The position numbers and the translations under genes are program-made. Source: Phycisphaerae bacterium (GTDB lineage: Bacteria > Planctomycetota > Phycisphaerae > Sedimentisphaerales > SG8-4). From it: 5,984 bases of DNA. Shown here piece after piece: positions 1-4,454 of the stretch (within the stretch, counting starts at the first letter, position 1; the number at the start of each line of letters is the position of its first letter). The notes under the pieces were generated by a model that saw nothing but the letters and a program-made list of their open reading frames with translations, searched no databases and was not told the DNA's origin. Location of the stretch: NCBI GenBank assembly GCA_030613765.1, contig JAUWLI010000197.1:1-5984 (forward strand). Direction: 5' to 3'.

Positions 1-1382
1 AGCTCACGATAACAAATAGACTCGAGCATTTCCTCCGCTCCATAGACTATTGTCCCATCCCGCTCTTCTCTTTGACCATAAGTATAGAGAAAAGAATACA
101 AATCCTTTATTCTATATTGAACGGGGACGGCGGCAATCAGCAGACTCACCGGCACAGCTCCAGTGAGCGAACCTGGACCAGTCTGCTCGCTGGCTACAAG
201 CAAACTGTATTCTTTCTCGTAATGGGCCTGCCCCCACAACAAAGGTTCACGGATGACTTCCCCGGTTTTAGGATTTATCTTAGGGATAAATCCGATGCTG
301 ATTTCCGAAATCCTCTTCGTAGGATAGCTATAGGCGATATCGATCGGCCAGGGCCATTTGAAAGCCAGTCCGGGCCCTTCTATTCTCTTTTCTCCGGTTC
401 CGGTTAAAGGATTTCCAAAATGCTCTATTATTACCTGTTCGTTGGGGGCCACTACAATGATACAGCTTAATAAATACAGGGTAACAACGGCAAATAGAAC
501 CAAAGGAGTTATTGCTTTGACGAGCAATTTATAAAACCAGGTTTGAGAGACCTGGAAACCAAATTGATAATCAATAGCATCTGCGGCACTTCTCAGTATT
601 CCGCCTGGCTCATTTATAATCCCCAGCAGCCTGCTGTCAAAAGCGGCCCTGCTGTATTGGTCTTTTAGTCTCGGTCGATATATGTCCAGAACGACATTCA
701 GAGCGGTTTCTGCGCCAAGGACAACAAGCAAGACCGGAACCACCCAGTTCATAATATTTATCACGACATCGAACTCGAACTGCACCAGGGCCAGGCTGAG
801 AGCCAGGATAAAAGACAAAACTGCTACGCCAAGCAGATAGCTGCCGCCGGCCCTTAACGGCTTCCACTGCGGCTGGGCCGACATTCCGGTAGCGTAACGC
901 GACAATAAGAAACTCACAAATGCTATGGCTGTCATGCCAATCGCAACAAGCAGAGGCCGTTCTGACTCGAAATCAGGAGGGATGGAAACGGCTTTCAACA
1001 GGTACAGCCCGATAGCTATCTTGTAAAAGGCAATAAGAACTGAAAATATCGGAATGAACCACTTTTCGAGTATGCCGAGACGGCGTTGAGTGACGGCAAA
1101 TAAAGTGGCATGTTCACCTTTGGCCTGAAAGATTGCGGCTTCTTTCTTGCCAGCAGCCAATTGGCTCATATCGAGCTTTTCCTGCTCGGCAAGGCTGCGT
1201 TGATGGAACTGAATAAAAAGGACAAACCAAACCAAAGCTGCCGCGAGGATGAGCCAGCTTAGGGCCGAAACCGCAAAGAATCCAGTGGCACGCCCTACAA
1301 AGAAGGAGACCCCGAAAAAGATGACGCTTATAATCAGTGACGTCAAAGCTATGTGTTCTGCACGTTTGGACGATGTTGCCAT
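1..1382 (-). CDS. hflK: SPFH-domain membrane protein, HflK-like, 3' end outside window
   Basis: An uninterrupted frame of 460 codons runs from ATG at 1382 off the left edge, so the C-terminus is missing. A purine-rich GAGAGAACAG precedes the ATG. The N-terminal ~310 residues are polytopic, with hydrophobic stretches near residues 10-29, 34-58, 109-129, 143-160, 182-200, 210-230 and 288-311. The last of these leads directly into a typical SPFH start: 'VAPNEQVIIEHFGNPL' (311-326), 'GPGLAFKWPWPIDI' (336-349) and 'AAVPVQYRIKDLYSFLY' (417-433). These match HflK, in which a membrane anchor is followed by the band-7 domain. In well-studied bacteria HflK with HflC forms a membrane cage around the FtsH protease and modulates it. 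E. coli HflK has one anchor; the long multi-pass N-terminus here is a difference from that model. A downstream hflC would lie beyond base 1 and cannot be seen. The SPFH assignment is firm; HflK as opposed to another SPFH member is inferred from the PWPID motif. Confidence 0.85.
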   Translation of the reverse strand, partial: MATSSKRAEHIALTSLIISVIFFGVSFFVGRATGFFAVSALSWLILAAALVWFVLFIQFHQRSLAEQEKLDMSQLAAGKKEAAIFQAKGEHATLFAVTQRRLGILEKWFIPIFSVLIAFYKIAIGLYLLKAVSIPPDFESERPLLVAIGMTAIAFVSFLLSRYATGMSAQPQWKPLRAGGSYLLGVAVLSFILALSLALVQFEFDVVINIMNWVVPVLLVVLGAETALNVVLDIYRPRLKDQYSRAAFDSRLLGIINEPGGILRSAADAIDYQFGFQVSQTWFYKLLVKAITPLVLFAVVTLYLLSCIIVVAPNEQVIIEHFGNPLTGTGEKRIEGPGLAFKWPWPIDIAYSYPTKRISEISIGFIPKINPKTGEVIREPLLWGQAHYEKEYSLLVASEQTGPGSLTGAVPVSLLIAAVPVQYRIKDLYSFLYTYGQREERDGTIVYGAEEMLESICYRE

Positions 1383-1454
1383 CTGTTCTCTCAGTATTGT
1401 CCTTCGAACAAAAGAACTACAAATATAGTATTGATACAATATACATTCAAGCTC

Positions 1455-1483
1455 TTTACAATTTAGAAGTTGTGTAATATAAC
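1455..1483 (+). promoter_or_regulatory. Candidate sigma70-like promoter for the permease gene
   Basis: TTTACA (1455-1460) and TATAAC (1478-1483) are separated by 17 bases, in an AT-rich region between two divergent genes. A transcript from here would start near 1490 and have a leader of about 100 nt before the permease ATG at 1589. Agreement is 5/6 at each box. AT-rich DNA produces such matches by chance, so this is tentative. No comparably good promoter was found for the minus-strand SPFH gene in the same gap. Confidence 0.35.
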
Positions 1484-1532
1484 AATAAGAGCCATATTAG
1501 TATAGAGACAATTTCGAAAAATTATGTTTTGA

Positions 1533-1553
1533 TGTCTGTACCGAAAACAGACA
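1533..1553. promoter_or_regulatory. 7-bp perfect inverted repeat in permease leader
   Basis: TGTCTGT (1533-1539) and ACAGACA (1547-1553) are exact reverse complements separated by 7 bases (ACCGAAA). The repeat lies about 35 bases before the permease start and downstream of the candidate promoter. It could be an operator or an RNA hairpin in the leader; nothing in the sequence decides between these. Confidence 0.35.
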
Positions 1554-1588
1554 CAATTGGCATGAGAAGCTGACAAAATGGGTACTTG

Positions 1589-2569
1589 ATGATGTACAAA
1601 CTATTTACTATAGCGAAAAACACTTTCATAGAGACCCTAAGGCAACCCGTTTATGCCATAATAATCATTGCCGCTCTGTTTCTATTCTTCATAAGCCCGT
1701 CGCTGACAATGTACACAATGAGCGACGACAATAAACTCTTGCGTGAGATAGGCTTATCTACGCTATTTTTGGCCAGCTTGTTCATAGCAATATTTTCGGC
1801 TTCTGGCGCTGTGGCCGAAGAAATCGAAAATAAGACGATAACAACGGTGCTGACCAAGCCGGTACAACGTCCTATATTCATTATTGCCAAATTTTTGGGT
1901 GTGATGGCCGCGGTGACTATGGCCCACTATATCTGTACTATTGCGCTACTTATGACAATTCGTCATGGTGTTCTTGAGGACGCATCGGCAACGCACGACT
2001 GGACGGTCCTGGGGACAGCAGGTGTTGTTGTCGCCGCAGCATTTCTGCTAAGTGCTTTTTTCAACTATGTTTATGACTGGAGAATTTCATCAACAGCAGT
2101 TGTATTAACCGGCATATTTGCCACATTGGGTATAGTCTTTTTGTACTTTATTGACCGAAACTGGCAGTTCAGCCCTGCGGATAACAAAATAAACTCAGTG
2201 GATATTTACGGATCGGTGCTGCTTCTGTTTGCTGCGATTATAATTGTGGCCCTGGCGGTGGCATTTTCTGCGAGGTTTAACATAATGGTAACGCTTTCGG
2301 CCTGTTTTGGGATTTTTCTGTTAGGCCTTGTAAGCGATTATACATTCGGAAATTTGGCGGAAAAACAGTTTTTTGGGGCCGAAATTTTGGCCACGATAGG
2401 CCGGTATTTGGTGCCAAATTTGCAGATTTTCTGGATAAGCGATGCCATTTACGAAGGCAGCGAGATACCTTTAAAATATATCATAATAAGCTCTTCTTAT
2501 GCAGTGTGCTACACAACAGCGATATTGGCATTGGCCATCGCGTTGTTCCAAAGACGGCAGGTAGGATGA
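1589..2569 (+). CDS. ABC-2 type transporter permease subunit
   Basis: This is a 326-residue integral membrane protein of the ABC-2 permease family, the membrane half of an ABC exporter. Hydrophobic segments lie near residues 21-43, 55-76, 102-123, 140-160, 168-188, 207-227, 231-250 and 297-320. Between the second and third is the family's typical cytoplasmic stretch 'EEIENKTITTVLTKPVQR' (78-94), which resembles the E-x-x-x-x-T-...-L-x-x-P-V-x-R signature before the K-x-x-G of the next helix ('AKFLG'). 'DWRISSTAVV' before the fifth segment is also family-like. The start is uncertain among TTG 1586, ATG 1589 and ATG 1592; no strong ribosome binding site separates them, and ATG 1589 is used here. 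The substrate cannot be predicted. No ATP-binding subunit lies next to it: the upstream gene is divergent and the downstream gene convergent, so the ATPase must be elsewhere. The gene ends at TGA 2567-2569, ten bases before an inverted heptamer array that may terminate it. Confidence 0.85.
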   Translation: MMYKLFTIAKNTFIETLRQPVYAIIIIAALFLFFISPSLTMYTMSDDNKLLREIGLSTLFLASLFIAIFSASGAVAEEIENKTITTVLTKPVQRPIFIIAKFLGVMAAVTMAHYICTIALLMTIRHGVLEDASATHDWTVLGTAGVVVAAAFLLSAFFNYVYDWRISSTAVVLTGIFATLGIVFLYFIDRNWQFSPADNKINSVDIYGSVLLLFAAIIIVALAVAFSARFNIMVTLSACFGIFLLGLVSDYTFGNLAEKQFFGAEILATIGRYLVPNLQIFWISDAIYEGSEIPLKYIIISSSYAVCYTTAILALAIALFQRRQVG

Positions 2570-2577
2570 TTCGTCGT

Positions 2578-2641
2578 GCGTATTGCGTATATCGTATTGC
2601 GTATTTTTCACGCGATACGCATCACGCATCACGCAATACGT
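2578..2641. repeat. Inverted array of GCGTATT-type heptamers; possible bidirectional terminator
   Basis: The left arm on the plus strand is four heptamers: GCGTATT, GCGTATA, TCGTATT, GCGTATT (2578-2605). The right arm, read on the minus strand from 2641, is ACGTATT, GCGTGAT, GCGTGAT, GCGTATC and then GCGTGAA. The arms pair over 10 bp outside (2579-2588 with 2631-2640) and 7 bp inside (2598-2604 with 2615-2621), around a 10-base loop. Within the left arm an 11-base direct repeat (GTATTGCGTAT) occurs at 2580 and 2594. The array lies between the convergent permease and acetyltransferase genes, where a bidirectional terminator is expected; TCTTTT follows on the plus strand. It overlaps the 3' end of the acetyltransferase gene and encodes its last residues. 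Confidence 0.7.
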
Positions 2642-3086
2642 CTTTTATGACTGCTATTTCATCGCAATTTTGCTGTTTTGGGCACTTTGCACAGTCGCTC
2701 CAGACCTTCATCGGCAGCGTATCTTTTTCAACTACGCTGAAGCCCAATTTTTTAAAAAATTCAGGTCTCAGTGTTAGCGCGAATATTTTTGGCAGGCCCA
2801 TCTGGCCGGCCTGCTCGGTAGCAGCAGCTACGAGCATTTTGCCGAGACCCTTGTCAGTGCTTGCTTCATCGACTGCCAGAGATTTTATTTCCGCCAGGTC
2901 CGACCAGATAATCTGCAATGCGCAACAGCCGACCACCTTGCCATCGAGTTCAGCGACAGTAAAGGCCTGCAGGTTCTCGTAAATATCGGCCAATGGACGA
3001 AACAGCATCCTGTCTCGCTCGGCATAGAAATTGATTAGAGCATAGATGGCTTCGGCATCCGAGATTTTTGCACTGCGAATATTCAT
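2622..3086 (-). CDS. argA: GNAT acetyltransferase, short-form ArgA-like (amino-acid N-acetyltransferase)
   Basis: This 154-residue, single-domain GNAT protein starts with 'MNIRSAKISDAEAIYALI'. Family landmarks are 'RPLADIYENLQAFTVAE' (30-46), 'VVGCCALQIIWSDLAEIKSLAV' in the central strands (about 51-72), 'FALTLRPEFFKKLGF' (101-115), and a C-terminal Cys-rich tail 'VWSDCAKCPKQQNCDE' (128-143). This combination resembles short ArgA proteins, which acetylate glutamate with acetyl-CoA in the first step of arginine biosynthesis and lack the kinase-like domain of classical ArgA. The acetyl-CoA loop reads 'STDKGLGK': the G-x-G is present, but the usual Q/R-x-x start is Thr. The final five residues (VLRDA) and the stop codon are encoded by the heptamer array. 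The gene begins 61 bases after hicA on the same strand without an obvious ribosome binding site, so co-transcription with hicBA is possible. GNAT membership is certain; the ArgA role is probable. Confidence 0.75.
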   Translation of the reverse strand: MNIRSAKISDAEAIYALINFYAERDRMLFRPLADIYENLQAFTVAELDGKVVGCCALQIIWSDLAEIKSLAVDEASTDKGLGKMLVAAATEQAGQMGLPKIFALTLRPEFFKKLGFSVVEKDTLPMKVWSDCAKCPKQQNCDEIAVIKDVLRDA

Positions 3087-3147
3087 AGTTTTCGGTCAGT
3101 TTAAGTTTATATGCTAATTGCGTTGTGGTGTAGCGCACTCCAGCCCA

Positions 3148-3324
3148 TTATATCCCGAGTTGCTTTTTGATTAGTCGAACCAATGAGTTTTTTATTTCAG
3201 AATGTCTTGGAATGGGAGCCTGCTTGCCGTTTCTGGGGTTTGCGTAGATATCGTGTTTGCTGCCGTGTCTTTTCAAATAACAACCGCTCTTAACGAGTTC
3301 CTTTATCAAGACCTTTCGCTTCAC
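3148..3324 (-). CDS. hicA: HicA-family toxin (mRNA interferase)
   Basis: This is a 58-residue basic protein with the HicA pattern 'KVLIKELVKSGCYLKRHGSK' followed by HDIY, then 'PIPRHSEIKNSLVRLIKKQL'. HicA toxins have a small double-stranded-RNA-binding-like fold and cleave mRNA; the conserved catalytic His is H24 in 'GSKHDIY'. The GTG start at 3324 is preferred: it overlaps the hicB stop in a GTGA 4-base overlap, has GGGAG about 7 bases upstream, and gives the usual family length. A GTG at 3348 would add eight residues not expected in the family. The overlap suggests translational coupling, with the antitoxin made first. The gene ends in TAA at 3148-3150. Confidence 0.88.
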   Translation of the reverse strand: MKRKVLIKELVKSGCYLKRHGSKHDIYANPRNGKQAPIPRHSEIKNSLVRLIKKQLGI

Positions 3325-3530
3325 ACTTCGACTCCCAGTTCTATACACTTGACATCAGGGTGCTCCTCTTCAACATCCGATTCCTGAAGCAACATATGAT
3401 ACGCATCAATTATATTTTCCTTGAGTTCTTCTATGGTTTTGCCCTGGCTGAAGACTCCCGGAATTTCTTTTAATTTTCCGACGAACCAGTTATCATCCTG
3501 CCAGTATTCAAGGGTAAAGAACCTTTTCAT
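3321..3530 (-). CDS. hicB: HicB-family antitoxin, short form
   Basis: This 69-residue acidic protein has the UPF0150/HicB pattern: 'FFTLEYWQDDNWFVGKLKEI' at residues 4-23, 'PGVFSQGKTIEELKENIIDA' (24-43), then an acidic tail 'ESDVEEEHPDVK'. HicB binds and blocks HicA. The protein ends right after the partial RNase-H-like fold and has no room for the C-terminal ribbon-helix-helix or helix-turn-helix DNA-binding domain of longer HicB proteins. The start is supported by AAGGAA 7 bases before the ATG at 3530. The order hicB then hicA, with the 4-base overlap, is one of the known HicBA arrangements. A promoter and an inverted repeat lie just upstream. Confidence 0.9.
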   Translation of the reverse strand: MKRFFTLEYWQDDNWFVGKLKEIPGVFSQGKTIEELKENIIDAYHMLLQESDVEEEHPDVKCIELGVEV

Positions 3531-3561
3531 TTTTTATTCCTTTCGTCATCAATATATGAAC

Positions 3562-3624
3562 TGTTGGCAGCCCTTAGTACCTCTTTATAGCCAATTCTAT
3601 CAAATTTGGCTTAACCTGCCAACA
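3562..3624. promoter_or_regulatory. 9-bp inverted repeat flanking the hicBA promoter, possible operator
   Basis: TGTTGGCAG (3562-3570) and CTGCCAACA (3616-3624) are perfect reverse complements with 45 bases between them. One arm covers the -35 box; the other lies about 20 bases into the predicted transcript. A third partial copy, GCCAA (minus strand), lies 7 bases inside the -35 arm. Toxin-antitoxin promoters are usually autoregulated at such paired sites, so an operator is a reasonable inference. No DNA-binding domain is seen in this HicB. Confidence 0.4.
3594..3622 (-). promoter_or_regulatory. Candidate sigma70 promoter of hicBA
   Basis: Read on the minus strand, TTGGCA (3622-3617) and TAGAAT (3599-3594) are separated by exactly 17 bases; each matches 5 of 6 consensus positions. 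Transcription would start near 3587, giving a leader of about 57 nt before hicB. No other box pair in the 3531-3716 gap was as good. Confidence 0.55.
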
Positions 3625-3716
3625 AAAAAGGCCGTAAGTGTAATAATCACAGCCCTTTCTAAATTCGGAACTTGTCCCGCTCAAAAAACACTTATGAAAA
3701 ATCTTTGGATTCTTCA

Positions 3717-3736
3717 CCCGCAGGCGGGCCTGCGGG
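3717..3736. repeat. 20-nt perfect palindrome abutting transposase stop codon
   Basis: CCCGCAGGCGGGCCTGCGGG is two exactly complementary 9-base arms around GG. On the minus strand it follows the transposase stop codon without a gap, and TTAG immediately before it is formed from GAT-TAG, the last codon plus stop. It may be the left structural end of the transposase element and may also act as a 3' hairpin for its mRNA. Confidence 0.75.
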
Positions 3737-4192
3737 CTAATCGGTTTTGTCGTGATGACGAACGTATTTGATTTTTTGCTCGAGATGTTCACTACTGAAA
3801 CAGAACCTCTTGTCAAAACCGCGCGTCCATATCCTTTTTGTCAATCCGGCTTTCTTCAGGGCACTGGATGACACATTCTTATACCGGGACACAGCATTCT
3901 CTATTGACTCATTGCCTTTACTGGCCACAAGGTGAATATGATTCGAGCAAACCGCAAGCGCAAGCATCTCCTGGCCGATTCGTTTTGCCTCTTTGAGCAC
4001 TGCCTCTTCGACGACCCTTTTCTGTTTAGGTGTTAGACGAACAAGCCCGGACTTTTGCAGTTTTTTGTTTGCCTCTTCAAGTCCTGCATCTGCCGGATAT
4101 ATCTTCCCATCTCGGACGTAGCCTCTTTTATCACCTTGCAACCACGTCCCATACGTCGTCCACGTCACCATATACCCGACCATTTTCCCCAT
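3737..4192 (-). CDS. REP-associated Y1 transposase (RAYT, IS200-like HUH nuclease)
   Basis: This protein of about 151 residues belongs to the Y1 transposase superfamily. The N-terminus has 'YMVTWTTYGTWLQGDKRGYV', typical of the REP-associated branch. The metal-binding HUH motif is HIH in 'AVCSNHIHLVA', and 'SRYKNVSSSALKKAGL' follows. The probable catalytic Tyr is in 'KIKYVRHH', about 56 residues after HIH, a spacing similar to characterised RAYTs. The enzyme is expected to nick and rejoin single-stranded DNA at hairpins. The start is taken as ATG 4192 (MGKMVGY); ATG 4183 is equally possible, while the upstream TTG at 4228 would run toward the palindrome array. The gene appears intact, with no frameshift in the core. 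It is bounded by palindromes at 3717-3736 and 4236-4255. RAYTs are usually single-copy and often retained with their own repeats, which fits this arrangement. Confidence 0.85.
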   Translation of the reverse strand: MGKMVGYMVTWTTYGTWLQGDKRGYVRDGKIYPADAGLEEANKKLQKSGLVRLTPKQKRVVEEAVLKEAKRIGQEMLALAVCSNHIHLVASKGNESIENAVSRYKNVSSSALKKAGLTKRIWTRGFDKRFCFSSEHLEQKIKYVRHHDKTD

Positions 4193-4230
4193 AAGGCCAA
4201 TGGTATCCGCGAATCTACCGATATGCAACG

Positions 4231-4350
4231 GTTAGCCCCGAAGCCCGCTTCGGGGTTTATGCCGTTCCCGAAGCCTGCTTCAGGGTCCGTGCCGTTCTCG
4301 AAGCCTGCTTCGGGGTCTATGCTGTTCTCCGAAGCCCGCTTCGGGGTCTT
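4231..4350. repeat. Four tandem 30-31 bp units, each with a REP-like palindrome
   Basis: The palindrome CCCCGAAGCCCGCTTCGGGG is perfect at 4236-4255. Diverged copies occupy 4266-4285 (one mismatch plus a wobble), 4296-4315 and 4327-4346. Starts are 30, 30 and 31 bases apart, and the linkers are related (gccgtt/gctgtt before, ggtctat/ggtttat after). The first copy, nearest the transposase, is preceded by GGTTAG and is the most symmetrical. The array lies 5' of the transposase and 3' of the secreted-protein gene, both on the minus strand, so as RNA it would form a row of hairpins behind the latter. Confidence 0.85.
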
Positions 4351-4356
4351 GGGGCT

Positions 4357-4419
4357 TCACGCCCGCCGTCTTCGCAACATAGCCAGACAACCCAAACCGA
4401 GCAGCAGAAGCGTGGCCTG
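4357..4419 (-). pseudogene. Orphan PEP-CTERM-like C-terminal tail (gene remnant)
   Basis: Read on the minus strand from 4419 to the TGA at 4357-4359, the translation is QAT followed by LLLLGLGCLAMLRRRRA and a stop. This is the transmembrane helix plus Arg-rich end of a PEP-CTERM sorting signal, which exosortase-type systems recognise together with a preceding Pro-Glu-Pro. Here an in-frame TGA (4420-4422) precedes the Gln, and no start codon or Pro-Glu-Pro is in frame. The bases before it (ACTGACAGGCCACG) would read Thr-Glu-Gln-Ala-Thr if one A were restored, close to the usual P-E-x-A-T. The tail is out of frame with the secreted-protein gene that stops 35 bases earlier. The best reading is a leftover anchor of an older gene. 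Confidence 0.55.
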
Positions 4420-4454
4420 TCAGTAGCAAATCAAATCTTTATCACGTCAGCAGA

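Noticed and set aside
72..407. Plus-strand open frame of 111 codons
   Set aside because: It is antisense to the SPFH domain region of the minus-strand gene, which shows clear family motifs over 460 uninterrupted codons; the plus frame resembles nothing recognisable.
637..867. Minus-strand open frame of 76 codons
   Set aside because: Another frame of the same SPFH gene; Arg/Cys/Ser-rich out-of-frame composition.
2506..2982. Plus-strand frame overlapping the permease end, with a possible ATGA start overlap at 2566
   Set aside because: It is antisense to the well-supported acetyltransferase, and its start is the heptamer repeat; there is no family resemblance.
3574..3816. Minus-strand 80-codon frame between transposase and hicB
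   Set aside because: It overlaps the transposase 3' end, runs through the palindrome, and covers the hicBA promoter; no recognisable protein pattern.
4231..4350. CRISPR array
   Set aside because: Unit length of 30 is CRISPR-like, but units are contiguous with no spacers, and no cas genes are in the window.
4055..4426. Plus-strand frame with decapeptide repeats (PKPASGS-type)
   Set aside because: The repeats are the 30-bp palindrome array read in a frame kept open by its period; the rest is antisense to the transposase, and there is no ribosome binding site or protein-like conservation.
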